A stretch of 64,000 nt of DNA from Pomphorhynchus laevis. Taxonomy: Eukaryota > Acanthocephala > Palaeacanthocephala > Echinorhynchida > Pomphorhynchidae. The stretch spans positions 1 to 64,000 of the forward strand of contig WNNJ02003107.1 in assembly GCA_012934845.2 (NCBI GenBank), read 5' to 3'. The number at the start of each line of letters is the position of its first letter. The first letter of the stretch is position 1. Shown here piece after piece: positions 33,269-47,400 of this stretch. Below the pieces are notes generated by a model. That model made no database searches. It was given only the letters and a program-made list of their open reading frames with translations, and was not told the DNA's origin. The position numbers and the translations under genes were made by a program.

Positions 33269-33723
33269 AGCTTCTTGGTCAGGATGGCGTATTCATTCCA
33301 AAAGTCTTCTTTTGAATGTAGCAATACTGTCCATGCGTACTAAAGTGTTCAGTAACATGTTCCACGCACTAACAGCACGATGCGAAACACTACATAGACT
33401 GGGACAATATCCATGATATTGTGTTTTAAGATGAACAGTGCGATGATTAAAACCTATATAAGATGATGGGAATCCGTCATAGCCTTTAGCAATCTTATAC
33501 ATAATTATGAATTCACATACATCACACGAGGTCGGATAGAACACATGCCTATTATTTTGAGTCTTGCTGTGTGAGTGGAATGCAAAATTGTTGCACATAA
33601 TCGAAACCTTCGTCTGAGTATATTATCGAGTGAATTTATCTCCTCTTTAGTACATGAAAACGTTGATTGAATGTTGTACACGCCGTTTCTTCGAACACAG
33701 TCTGTCCGTATTCATTTGAATCT

Positions 33724-33866
33724 TGAGATATGACTGAACAATTGTGCCAAGGCCACGTGTGTGAGTCGTTGCACATACGATACTAGGATACATAAAACAG
33801 AATTAAAAAAGTTGGTTAAAAATTTGAAATTGTAGTCAATCTGTCGGGTATGCCTTTCGAATAGTC
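33724..33866. repeat. Direct repeat, copy 2
   Basis: Second copy, 593 bases after the first. Both flank the LINE C-terminal block at 33293-33598, so either two LINE tails are juxtaposed or a local duplication occurred. Confidence 0.85.
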
Positions 33867-34790
33867 ATCCGAGGTCACGTGTGAGTCGCTGTACATACGA
33901 TACTAGGGCCTAACATGTAACTAACCAATATATTACTTCGACCAAACGCAAATAAACATACTTACCTACATTTAGTGAGTCCTATTCGAACACTAATAAT
34001 ATTTAAATCCCTTTCTAATAAATTTATATCGATTGTTGATGTAATTCCAGACAAAATCTTAAGGTTATCGGCGAAAGCAAAATGCGGACAATGAAAATGT
34101 TTTACCAACGTAATTATGTAGATATTAAAAAAATAATGGGCCTAAAACAGTACATTGAGGTACACTTGACGCAACGAGGTAATGACAAGCTTGATCCCAC
34201 ACGATCACGATAAGAACATTGCGTTAGAAATGTGTAAAGCCGATTAACGACTATCGGATGTACATTACATTCTACAAGCATTTAATAAGATTTTTACATT
34301 CTACAAGCATTTTAATAAGATTTTATTATTAATAAGATTAATACGATCGAATGATCTACTGAAGTCAATAAGGACACAATCAATTGCATTCCATTAAATA
34401 CTTCATTAACCCATGCTTCTCTAGCACAAAGTAAATTATACAAGCACGATCTTCCAACGATGAATCCATATTGACGTGGGTCTAGTTTGTTCGAGTGGCG
34501 CAATAAGTTCTCTACATGTAGATAATGCGTTCAAAAATTTTACTAACAAGACTAGATAAGCTCACGGGTCTATAATTTTCAGGATTGTGCATATCACTCC
34601 ACTTAAAAACAGGAACTACAGTTGCACATTTCCAATCTAGTGATATTTCGCATTTATCAATCGACATTTGAAACAATTCAGTGAATACCGAGGCCAGCAC
34701 GGACCTTAAAACTTGAAGTAGGTAGGGGTGTATGCTATCAGGACTAGGAGATGAATGTATCGATAAACGAGCCAGCTAGGCATAGACAGA

Positions 34791-35419
34791 AGATTGCGAA
34801 ACTAAAAGACGCCTTAACATGAACGTGCTTTATTTTCTAATATTGTCACAATGCTTGTTAGTGGACTTCTTTACACCGATCATAAACGAATACGCGAATA
34901 CTTCATAAATATCTGCTTGCGAATAAACAAGTTGTTCATCACACTTTCAAGACGGTATAAGAGGTCTTGCACAATTATTTCTGTGAATATATGACTAAAA
35001 TACTTTGGGGTTGAATTAATCGAATTAATTATTTTATGTTCGTAGATTATTTATCGGTGTTATTTGGATATTTAATGCGGATTCTGTTAAATTAATACAA
35101 TTAGTACTTAAAACATACTTACAATGCCCTCCATTCGAAGATTACAAAATTGCACTTTTAGCTATTTCGTTGCTTGGTTTTGGCTGAGAGTTCATAAGTT
35201 GATGTAACAATTTCTTCACACTTTTCAACCTTCTACAAAGAAATGCGGCACAAAATTCAAAACGGAGATATTGTTTCAGCAAATCTGCGGCGTGGTCACC
35301 ATGTACCCAGATTGTAATCCAAGCAAGACAATGGTTAAAAGATCATTGAATTTCATGAGTAACCCCGTCTGGTATTGTACGACTTCGTAACTTACACTTA
35401 CTCAAAGCTCTTTTAGGTT
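34791..35419. other. No supported gene
   Basis: May include the decayed 5' side of the preceding LINE remnant. Nothing else recognised. Confidence 0.3.
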
Positions 35420-35590
35420 TTTGATTAAGATCCCACAATCTATTAGGTTCCCACAATTGTTTAGGATTTCACACTTGATTGCTATTTGACAATTTATTGG
35501 GATCCCATAGTTGATCGGGATTCCACAATTGATTGGGATCCCACAATTGATTGGGATCCCACAATTTATTGGAATCCCACCATTATCTTG
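35420..35590. repeat. 18-bp minisatellite
   Basis: Degenerate copies of GGGATCCCACAATTGATT. Because 18 is a multiple of three, the minus strand stays open as repeated NCGIPI hexapeptides. I take this as a repeat artefact, not a protein. Confidence 0.8.
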
Positions 35591-37311
35591 GAACATTTAT
35601 AAATAGCTTTCAAAATCAAAAATCATCAAAACGATTATTTAGTATTTAATATGCAATTTAAAATATTATAAATAACTTAGTATTAAAATAGAATTTATTA
35701 TTCATAAAATGAATAATTTGTAAATTATGTATGATTTTTTAATATTCAATTGATCATAATAATATTAATTTAATAATATTATTAATTAATAAAATCATTT
35801 AATAAATTGATTTTCATAGATTAATATAAAACTAAGTTGAGCAATTATTGATCCCAATCTGCGACGAAGTGGACTTCACCAAAAATAAAACAACTCGGGC
35901 AAAATGATATCGTTTGCGTGACTTATTCGAGAGAAGAGAATTAATAGAGAAAGAGTAGCTATCGTGTAGAACAAGCTAATTTCTTTTTATGGAGAAGCTG
36001 GTCAGTAATCACTTGGATATTTCAACAGATGGCAACTAAATTGAGCGCAAAAAGAAAACTTACCTACATTGCTGCTTTAACAAATAAAAACTAAGATACA
36101 AATTTTAAAAGCAAAACTTATTTGGCACTGTGATTGCCTTATCTAATCAAATCCAATTTTCCAAATTTAACAAAATAATGTATACTTTTTAATATTATAA
36201 TGTATTACAAACGTGAATATAATGTATGATATTAATGTTTAATATTATAATAAAGTATTTAGCGGCATATGCCTTTTATTTATAAATGTGTTACTGAATT
36301 ACAGTGTATCATTAAATTGATATAAATGATATATCAATTTTAAATATCGGAAATCTTAATAAATAAAATCTATATGTTCAGGATTTAGTAATTATAGCAT
36401 ACCTCTGAATAAATAAGCAACCTCTCAGAGCACGAATAACCACTTTGTAATTCAGTTAAAATCTATAATTTGAATTTTGCATTCGTGCAATATAGATATC
36501 ATGTACCATCATATTCAAATATTAACTAAACGTTTTTTAAAGCAGTAATTAGCTGTTATGAATCTATAGCAATTAATTATTAAATAAAACATTAATTATT
36601 GTTTCAAAATAAATTATTTAATTCAATAAGTAAACCAATGTTTAATTAATGGAATTCGCTTTGCGAAACCGCTATAGTTTAAATAACAGTTTGATATTCT
36701 AAGACAGTGTACGATAAAACGAGGATTGTGTATTGACAGAATGCATATGAATAAACTAAAATAAGAGTAGATTTGCTATCGTATTATTTGATCGTTTTCG
36801 AATTTCGAGGTGAGTAGCGGATATTTGCAAATTCCTATAGCATATAGCAAAATCTATGAGGAAATTTTACTGCTTAGCAAACTACTTCTTTAATTAAATG
36901 ACATCTTTTACTTAATGCGGATAAAGACACGTAACGTAATGAGTGCTCTAAGATGTTTAACATCTTTAAGCTTAAGATTAAATAATAAATTAATAAAATT
37001 TTAAATTATTATCTTTAAAATTAAATTAAAATTATTAAAATTAAAAATCTTTAAAATCGTTAAAATTATTTTTTTTGTAATTTTTTGGAGGAATAAAGCG
37101 CTTTAGATCAATAAAATAGTTCAAACGCGTTTAATAAAACGTATTTACTAGACGTTTTATTTATTTAAATGTTTTTTATAAATGTATGTTTTTTATGTTA
37201 TTAATATATAAACGAAATAAAAAATAGCTATAAAAATAATAATTAGTATTAATAATATTCACGGAACGATCAATTAGCTATTAACAATTATAAAAAACGT
37301 CTGAATATTAA

Positions 37312-37354
37312 TTTTAGTACAACGACATGATCTGGTCATGTCGTTGTACTAAAA
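37312..37354. repeat. Perfect 19-bp-arm hairpin
   Basis: TTTTAGTACAACGACATGA (37312-37330) pairs fully with 37336-37354 around a 5-base loop. Confidence 0.85.
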
Positions 37355-37634
37355 CAATACTAGGCACGATCACCGTAACACCAGCCTACTAAAATCTGGT
37401 CGCAAAGCTAGTCTATCTCAGAAATGCGAATTCATCTTTACTCGTCAGAGCGGTGCATGAGTTTCATCATCGATAGATCAGATCAAATAACTGAGTCTAT
37501 GTTAATATCGAAACATTCTATTTATTCATATTGCCGATAGCTTTAGAAGCGAAAGAATTTAAGATGTTATTAGTACGTTGATACGTCAAGAACCGCGGAA
37601 GAACTTTTCAATGCTTGAGAAACATAAATATGTT

Positions 37635-37673
37635 CTTCAGCATAGGGGTACAAGTTTGTACCCTATGCTGAAG
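37635..37673. repeat. Hairpin with 18-bp arms
   Basis: CTTCAGCATAGGGGTACAA at 37635-37653 pairs with 37655-37673, with one bulged G. Confidence 0.8.
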
Positions 37674-38109
37674 GTTTGACAATTTGAAATTGTTAAACAA
37701 TTTCAATTTCAAGCATTTCTATGTTTGTACAATAGCTTAATTCAAATTGAAAACCATGTTATGCGTTTTTTATGGAAATAATAGCCAAGAAATCTCACGG
37801 AAAATCAATTAGATACGGTAAAAATCAATTACGTTTAGATGCAAATTTAGCTAAAGGTATTGATTGAATTTTATTAAGCTATCCGGGATAAAAGTTAGTT
37901 GGGTAAGCATGTAAACATTTCATTTCTGAGGATATCGGCCTGGTAAGTGGTAGTTGAAAACTACTTTTTCGTAAGCCTTTATTATTGGAATCCAAAGTCC
38001 CGAAATAAAAAATTAAGAAATTGATCATTAATAAACAATACACGAATAGTTTAGTTTGTGATATTCACTTTGAATAACCACTTATTTACAAGGTTGGCAA
38101 TATTATTTT

Positions 38110-38412
38110 CTACTTTCTTGTCAGTTTAGATGCCACGCTCGATGCTTCATCGGATTTACAAATATTTAAACCTAATAATAACTCGGTGTTGTCTTTGTTT
38201 ATTGTATCCTGACAACAACATTGATAACTGTCTTCTACTGCGGATGATATATCCTCTTTTGTCAGCAATAAACTCTGTTCATTGTTGCACGTTTCATTGT
38301 ACCTATCTGTTAAACAGTCGTCGTGATATTCAAGATTACAACAGCCGACAGCGTCGCATTCTTCCGGACATTTAATTAGGCATTTGTGATTTGATCCTGT
38401 ACCTACTAGTAC
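38110..38412 (-). CDS. ZnT1-like exon 8: Cys-rich C-terminal tail
   Basis: Acceptor TTTCTTAG|GT at 38413/38412, phase 0, open to TAG at 38110-38112 (100 codons). The peptide has HKCLIKCPEECDAVGCCNLE, which mirrors the CELACRTQCALKQCC tail cluster of ZnT1, then further Cys groups (DDCLTD, YQCCCQD). Confidence 0.75.
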   Translation of the reverse strand, partial: VLVGTGSNHKCLIKCPEECDAVGCCNLEYHDDCLTDRYNETCNNEQSLLLTKEDISSAVEDSYQCCCQDTINKDNTELLLGLNICKSDEASSVASKLTRK

Positions 38413-41400
38413 CTAAGAAATGATAATAGTAGTTTCTAATAAATTTGAAATTATACACGTACGTCAGACGACTGCAGGAATTCTGGCTGAATAATAAAGT
38501 GGTAAATATCAAGATCAAGTAAAACTTGTGCAATTAACTTCATGTTAGCCTTGAAGTTTAGCGTACTATGGAGCACCACATGCACTGTACAAACATAGCT
38601 GAATGGAATGTGTTGCCATATATGTAGGTCGTGTACATTGACAACTTCTGGAACCTTAACTAAGGGAAACGAAAGTGAATTTTGTATGTAATAACCATTT
38701 GTAATACAAACAAGATATTTTCTGATTAAATTCAAATCTAAATATTAATTCAACATCCAAATAAATGTTTATTCAGTATTTTCACAGTCACTGCTATTCT
38801 ATTTTAGAGAACCCAAAGTTGATTGTACAAAAATATTAGTTTAAATAGGTGAGGATAATTCACAAAATTAAGGTGTCATTCCTATGAAAACAGACTATCG
38901 ACATTTCGAATTTTAAAGTTCTGCATTCACAAAATTTTTTATATTTCTGCATTGATTATGTTAAATCTAATTAAAAAGATTGAATAATTTTTATAATAAT
39001 TATCTAATTATATTATTTAAGTTAATTATTAAGTTATTGTAAAATTTAATTTTATTAATATTATTTTAAAATTATTTAAAATTATTTAATTTAATAATTA
39101 ATTAATTAAATTAATTAATTCAATTTAATAATTATTAATAATTATTTAATTTATTTAAAATTATTTAAATTGTGAAATATTTTCTTAGAAATTAATAACA
39201 TTAATCGAAAATAATGAAAATACTAGGTCAACCATGTTTTCCCATTCTGCAAAAAAAATATTATTATATTTTTTATTATCTGTATTAATTTTTATATTAA
39301 CAATTTATATTAAAACATAAGAACGCGTGACAGGCAAATGAATCCGGAATGGAGTTTTGTAAAAATAATTTTTTTCCGAATAATTATGTTTAAATTGCTA
39401 AAGTGTAATAATTATTACTATCATTAACTTCATTTTATTCACAAACTGTTCGCTCGACATCATCATACTAACTAAATCGCTCTTTTGGTTGCTCGTAAAC
39501 ACTAAAGAAAACCTGATTTCGACTTTTTGCATATAATATGGATTATATGGATTTGCTAACATCCATACCGTCCACTTGAGATTCCGCCAAAAATCGATCC
39601 AACAAGCATTGTTAGTTATCTGTATTGGAGGTGAACAAGACAACATCGTCTGCAAAGAGCAATGATGATATCCTGATGTGGCAAAACTGAAGACCAAACT
39701 TCGACAAAGCGGCCCGTCTCGAAATATTATCCTTGTAAACAAGGAACAAAAGTTAAGACAATAGACAGCATTAAGAGAGCCCGACACCGACAGGAAAAGA
39801 CTCATACTTCTAGCCTAAACACGAACATAACTCGTACTTAGTTCGTACCAAAATGCCATGATGACACGGAGGTAGTGCAGAACTTTGAACTCCTTAAGTA
39901 TCTCACACAATCTATCTTTTGGTACCCGTTCGAACGCCTTCTCCAAATCCAACAAAATACATGTGAACAAGTTGAGCAGGCTACCAGGTGCGTTCGAGAA
40001 TAGTTGAAAGAGTAAAAAGCTGAACGTAGTTCCTCGATCATAATGAAAACCACTTTGCTCCGCCTGCAACTGTCTCTCGACTATCGGAAGTATCCTTAAC
40101 TAAAGAATCATAACAAATAACTTACCTAGTAGGCTAAGAAGAGTAATGCCACTATAATTTGAACATTATCTTCGATTCTATTTCTTATAGATCGGAATCA
40201 CCAACACAGTTTGCCAATCATCAGGAACTTTTCCTGAATTCAGTGCTACGTTGAAGAGTCGTGTTATCCACTTATTACCTTCAAAATCAAGAGCCTTCAA
40301 AATTTCAGGTCAAATCTCATCATCCCCAGCATATTTGTCATTTCGAAGTTTGCTAACAACAGTAATGACTTCTGCCAAGGTAATGTGATTTTCCATTACG
40401 TTCAAAGATTCTTCTCCCACAATAGAATAAACCGTATTAAGGATACATGTAAAATGCTCTTTCCAGCGACTAAGTATATCGTCAATATCGGTTAGCAAAT
40501 GCTCATGGTTGTTTAAAACAATCTGGGTAGATTTCTGCTTTCCAACACGAAGGGCTTTAATCGTTCTCTAGAACATCTTAGAAGCTGACCGATAATCAAG
40601 TTCAAGACGCTCAACTAACTTCACATAAATTGTTTTCTTTGACTACGCAACTGCTAGAGCTGCAGCTCTTTTGGCATGCCGATAACTGTCCACAGCATCT
40701 AGTGACCTATCAGATAAGGTTGTATTATAAGCCACTTTCTTCCGTTGAACGGCATCTCTTACTACTGGTGTCCACCATGCAGTTCGAGGATTGCTTCACA
40801 GCAAACACCTAAATCTTCAAACCACAACTCTTCCAAGTCGCTTTGTCGTGCGAAGTATTGAAAATCGACCATTCTTGTTGAATATTTTCCACCATTTCCC
40901 GTAATTAAGCAAAGTCCGCCTGGATGTAGTTAGTGAAGATAACAAGCAAGATATCACAAATTAAAGGCAAACACTCCGGAGATTACAATTGAAAATGCCC
41001 TTCACCAGTTGTTGGCTACATGATTGCCCTACAGAAGTGAGTGTAACGGATTTTTCTCTAATATGAATGAATGGATTGAAAAAGCGAGACGCCGTGAAAA
41101 ATTCATTTAATAAAGTATTATTTTAAGCCTTATTTCTTTTATTATATTCGATGAGTATATAAAATTGAATAAATAGATATATAAAATTGAATAAATGGGT
41201 ATATAAAATTGCATATATTGGTATATAAAATCGCATAACCCTGTAATGTCCTGCTTTAATATTAAACTTTAAGTTATTTATATAAATAAAATTTAGTATC
41301 AATTTTATATTATTAACTATTCAACATTAATTATTTAAAATATTAATCATTTTCACCGTATATGAAATTCCTTTCGTTAAAGTCTTCTCTCCGTATATTT

Positions 41401-44400
41401 AATTATTTCCATAACGTTTTCCTTCCATATATTAACTTCCTTTCGTTAAAGTCTTCTCTCCGTATTAAAGTGATTTTGCAATCACTTATTTAACGGTGAT
41501 ATATTAAATTATAATCGCTTTTATATTTGACCGATTACTCTTCGTTAAATAAATAAGCGATTACAATTAAATATACTAGATGATGATAGATTTGTTCTGT
41601 TGAAATATTGAAAAAAAATCGAATTTTCATCTGCTGGGTATGAACTTTCAATTTAATAAAATTAAGAGAAATTAGCGGATCTCATTTCAATTCAAGGATC
41701 CTAAATATTTTTAAATCATTTACAGTAAATACAAACCTCTTTCATAATTTTAGATTTAATGTTCGTTACACACATTGAATCTGGAAAATTTTGTAAAAGG
41801 ACAAATATTCCTTCTCGCACTATTAACAAAACAAATAGGAGTAAATAGATAATTAGATTCACAAAAATTGCTAAAAACTTAATTCTATAAAGAATCAAAA
41901 AGCATTTTATTGCTCTAAGTAAAAAAGTGATATATTTGAACATTTTAAATAATATTTCAACAAAAACAAAATGTTTTCATAATTTAAATGTTGTTTAGAC
42001 ATATTGAATTTGTGGTGATTTTCTGATAGGATGAATATTCCTTTTAGATATAATGTAGGTTAGGCATATTGAATTTGTGGTGATTTTCTGTGAAAACGAG
42101 TATTCCTTCACGTTAATAAAACAATGACGGTCTGTAATTGATCACAATAATTTAAACATAAACTTTTATTTCGAAAGTAATAACATTATAAAAATTTCAA
42201 GCGATTAATAAAAATTCGATTATAAAAATTGCATTCTGTTTATTATTACATTCAATTAATATTAAACAAAATTTAAAATTTTTCAATCGATTAAAAATTT
42301 TATCAATCCATTTTATGATAAAAAATAAAATATTTACTACGTCAAACTTTTTGCACAATAAATAATTTTAATTTAATTATATTTTTATGAAAACATCAAG
42401 CAAAATTTGTGGTGATCATTAAAATTATAAATTTAAAAGAGCAATTTAAAGAAATACCGACAATAATAAAAATAATGTTGTAAAGGCCTTTGAACCTAGA
42501 GAAAAAGAATAAAATAAGAAATTTTTTTACAAATTTTCGACTATTACAATATGCATTTTCAAGTGTGACTTGAAAAAGGAAAATGATGTATAGACATCCA
42601 ATAAACAACGGAAGAAGTCAAGAATGAATAATGATGAATAGTTATAAATAAATATAACTTGATGAAATATATTGAACAAGCTGTATTTTGTTTTAAATGA
42701 TGTTACTTATTAAAAATAAATAAAATTACTATTATTTTATAAATTTACTGGAACGAAGAAAGTGATCGAGTAAAAAGGTTTTATTCAAAAAATAATAATA
42801 ATATATTTCAAACTATATATATTTATTCGAGCAATTTAAAGAAATACCAACAATAAAAATAATGCTGTATAGGGCGTTTAAATACAGAGAGTAAGAATTA
42901 AATAAAAAATTATTTTTAAATATTTATAATAATTTTTCAACGAAAACAAACCGTTTTCATAATTTTAGATAAAATGTTGGTTAGGCATAGTGAATTTAGA
43001 ATAATTATCTGGAGTGAATATTCCATCTTGTACATTAAACAAAATATTTACTTACGTATTTTTAAAAAAATTATTCGTCAATAATAGTTAATAAGTAAAT
43101 AAAAGCAATTGAAATAAAATAATTATTAATCAATTAGATAATTAATTAGCATAACAAATTAAATAAATAGTTATTGATCCGTCAAAGTTTCCTACCATTT
43201 AGTACCTCATGCTATCATCTTTAGGATTATAAAAGGTTTTTCATAAATATATATTGATATATTTATAAAAATTATATTTATATTATCAAAAATATAAATA
43301 TTTTTAATAATATTGACTTTTAATTGGTAAATTACGCTTTAATTAAACTAGCTATAAAATCATAATTAGTTTGAAATAAATATTTTAATTTGAAATTATA
43401 ATTATTAAAATTAATATTTTATCCGTATTTTCATTACTTCAAATCCGCAGTGATAATTACTAATAATTTGCTATTATTTCAGCATGAATAAACTTTTCTA
43501 AGTAATATTATAAAAATTAACGAAATCTGAAAATATTGCTTAAAATATTAACTTATTGATATTATTCGTCTTTATTTATATTTTAAATAAAATGCGATGT
43601 GCCAAAAACCTTTGAGTGAAGGTTGAATTTATAAAGATAAATAGTTTAATTAAAGAGATAAGTAGATGAGTGCACACAGTGGATATTATTAAAAAATATG
43701 ATATGATTAAACACACATTTTATCACTAACAATAAAGCCGAGTGGAATTTTAAGGAATTTCGCATGACATCAAGATAAAATTACTGTAATAGTAATTTAC
43801 GATTCAAAAGCTTACCTATTGGTACCAGTGTTAATATACCAATAGCAATAAATATAAATGTCAGTATTGAATCAGCATATCGCGATAACGTTGAGTCTTT
43901 TCTTTGCAATACAATCAGTCCACATGCCAGAACGAGTGTGCTTCCGAAAAGCTGACAGAAAATTTGAAGTATGACATCTTTTCGAGAAATTATATCGCTG
44001 GCTACAAAATATATCGAGTCATTGTAACACAGCATTAAAGCGTTTCAAAATAATTATTTAAAATTAAATTTAAAATCATTAATTTCAACTTAACGAAAAT
44101 TTTAAATTTCCTCGACTTTTTCATAAGTTTGTTTTGGAAAATAATTTGTCCAATATTTTAAAATTAAAAAGGTTTAGTAATTGGAAATTCAGGCATTATA
44201 AAGATATCTGATAAAATTTGAAATTTGATTTTTAGGGAATTGTTTATTAAGTTGTATAACAAATTAATTTTAATATTAACTACATTCCTTTGTGTTTTTA
44301 AATCCTTTTTAGTTGACTTTGTGTATACAAAGTCATCTAATAAAAGTTGTTTGTACTAAAAAGTTGTTTGCACAACTTGTTTTTACTAAACAAGTAAAAA

Positions 44401-47400
44401 TTACTTTTAAAAGGTTCTTTTATGGAAAGATTGAAAATAAAAATGTTATTAAAATAAAATATTTAATCATAAAAATGTTATTATTGAATCAATTAATGAA
44501 ATGAATTAATAAATTCATTGTTTCCGATTAAGTCCTACCAAAATGTAGAACATGAAATCTAATCATAAGAACCCAAACTAATACTTTCATATAAAATTAC
44601 ATATTTTTAAAGTTTGTTTAACTTGTTGTATTTCGGAACCTAGATATGATCGAGTAGGGAAATGGATATTTTATCATCTGGTACTATGTTCATTCCGTTA
44701 TTCCATTTTGTCATTTCGTACATTGCAATGTCAAAGTTGAAACGAAATGATTAGTCCATGTGATATTTGCGATATTCAAGTTCTTTACGATTTAAAGACA
44801 TCCCGCTACAATGCTTTCAGGTGTAGATTTCAAAAGATGATAATATCCTTGGTATATTTTTAAGCTGTCTTGACAAAAATGACTAAATTTGTCCACGAAA
44901 TATCTGTGCTTCGACACAATTTCTTTTAAAAAAGAAAAAGAAATTCTTTGAATAGAACACAAATTTTTATTTAAAAAATATCAGATCAATTTTCTTAAAG
45001 AAAAACGTTTTAAGGGATTTTATGTTGCAGAGAGACCAACACTTTGATGTTTCCAAATAACGGCAATTACTCGTTGACTTAATAAATTACCGCAATTACT
45101 CGTTGTCTCAAAAATACGCAATTCTAATTTACGTTCGGATCGAATGCAATTTGTTATTGCGAACCCGAGATCAAAAATTCAAATATATTTGTTAGTTATT
45201 TCGACTGAATCTTTTTTTGCAAATTGTGTAAGCTGTAAAAATTTTATTTACTCAGAATCATTTCAGCTTAAACAATTTATTAAATCAATATTATAATTAT
45301 AATTATAATTTTGTAATAATTCAGTAAGAATTATTATTCATTACGATTTCGAACAATATATTATTACTATATTGTCAGGTAAATTGAAGAATATAACTAT
45401 ATTCTTTATTTAACTATACAAGAATATGCGTTTTAGAAAAACTTTTATTTTTATTTCATACAATCGCTTTTGCATATTATTAATAAATACAAATAAATAT
45501 CATTTGTCCAAAATGCTTATGAGAATTCTGAGATATTTCGACAGCATTAACATTTTTATTTAATTTTAAATTTTACAAATATTTGTCTCTGTTGAAGAAA
45601 ATAAAATTCGAACTTAAATTCCTATACGACCGAAAAAGAGTTATAAAAAATTTACAGCGAATATTTGAAAAGGCTTGCAATCGACACACAGAAAATGATT
45701 TTTCTATTTAAAAGGATTTTAATTTTAATATAAAATTAAAATTAAAGGATTTTAATATGTTATAATATAACATATTTCCTTTTATATTCGTTTGAACAAA
45801 CCGTATTTGCTAACATTGCGGTCAGCAAATTACTTCGATCATATGTTTTAAATTGCAGGTATTTTAAAATAATATATGACTTACCCGTTGCTACAAATTT
45901 AAACGAAAGTAGGTTTTCTCGAGTTTCGTAAATCTTATTTCTTGAATGAAATTTGCTTAAAGTCTTTGTCGCTAAAATATAGTGATAAAAATAACAGAAT
46001 TTTCATGGTTTTTAGTAAAACAGTAAAAGTATATATAAATTATATATTATATATTTAAATATTATATATTTAAATATTATATATTTAAATATTATATATA
46101 CATTATATTCATGCTTTTTGTGACAAAATTCGCAAATAGAAAATTATTTGCTCATAACAAACATGAAGATCGATAGTTTGTTTGGATTCAGATCATCAAT
46201 AATTAAAATTTTTACTATTAATAACATTTTACTATTATAACATTCGATTAAAAATCTTATATCCAGACATTGTAAGCAATAATCTTGTTAATCTCATATA
46301 AAAAGGAATATGTATCTTCTTCATCTATCGATCGATACTTCAATCAACGTTTCGGTCGTCGATTTTATCAAAACGGCAATTAACAGGTATGTGCTTTCAC
46401 TAAATAAGCAACATATTTTTGAAGAATCAAACATTATACAATATTAAATTAATAATTCAAATTAAATATTAATACTATCCCTATTTTCCTGACTTAATTA
46501 ATTATTAAATTAATGGAACAACAATACAATGAAATTATACTTTTAATTATTTATAAAAATATTTCAAAAGTAGATTGATAAATGATTATAAATATCGTTT
46601 CCGATTTTCTTGGTGTATTACGAATTAATTCGCAATTTATTAAATGTCTATATTAATCTAAATTGTCAAGTTATTATCATGTACAGAGCTCTAATGATTC
46701 TAGTCAATAATAGAAATCACTGGCATTATTCAAAACACGGCATAAATACAAAATGTTCAACTAAGAAATTATTCGCAGACTTAAAATTATATATAATTTT
46801 AAATCTGTAAATAATTTCTCATTTGAACATTTCGTATTTATGCCGTAATTGAGACTATATAAGCCAGATGCGGAAGAACAACGAAGAGCACTGCTAGATG
46901 CGTTTTGTCATCACTATGACTCTTCAGTGCCACTTCCCTCCCACTGCTAGATGCAGAGGAGGACTAGCAGACGGCTATACCAAAGAATCATGTGAATGAT
47001 GCACTAGAAAATCTCTAGTGATATCATCATTGAGTGCTGAATTATCACTACAGCTGAATCCAGCGTAGTCTTCCTCTGAACCTAGCAGTGAGAGGGAACT
47101 GGCACTGAAGAGTCATAGTGATGACGAAATGGCATCTAGCAGTGCTCTTCGTTATTCTTCCGCGTCTGGCTTATATGATTACAAAAAATTCGCACAGAAT
47201 GGTATCATTTGAGAAATTGTTCTTCAAATTAGAAGCCCATAAATAGATACCTTGCGCTGACATTTGCCAGTGCTTTTGCGCTAATGATCCTATTTGGTGA
47301 AGCGGTAGTGCTAATTCAGCACTCAATGATGATGTCACTACAGATTTTCTAGTGCATCATTCACGTTATTCTTTGATAGAGCCGTCTGCTAGTTCTCCTC

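Larger units (their letters stand above)
32963..34790 (-). mobile_element. Decayed LINE RT remnant
   Basis: Minus-strand RT blocks in order. At 34700-34512: DWKCATVVPVFKWSDMHNPE with NYRPVSLSSLVSKIFERII. At 34503-34312: PRQYGFIVGRSCLYNLL. Near 34170-33970: VPQCTVLGPLFFNIYI and HFAFADNLKIL, where the YADD-type box has become FADN. At 33598-33293: a C-terminal block ending SHRAVSAWNMLL...SIATFKRRLLE. Many breaks. The clade resembles CR1-type elements of flatworms (GRSC.TNLL block; recollection). It is interrupted by the duplicated segment annotated separately. Confidence 0.7.
35591..38109. other. AT-rich intergenic stretch with hairpins
   Basis: No exon supported. Two strong hairpins lie at 37312-37354 and 37635-37673. 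Confidence 0.4.

Noticed and set aside
35402-35596. Open frame of repeated NCGIPI
   Set aside because: Product of an 18-bp minisatellite, not a gene.
36680-36815. Plus-strand donor-like GAG|GTGAGT as a 5' exon end
   Set aside because: No open frame or acceptor partner found.
42396-42608. Hydrophobic minus-strand frame (IIFIIVGISLNCSF), considered as TM4 of the transporter
   Set aside because: It lies downstream of the TM5-TM6 exon in gene order and overlaps the duplicated AT-rich block; exon 3 already fills the TM4 position in phase.
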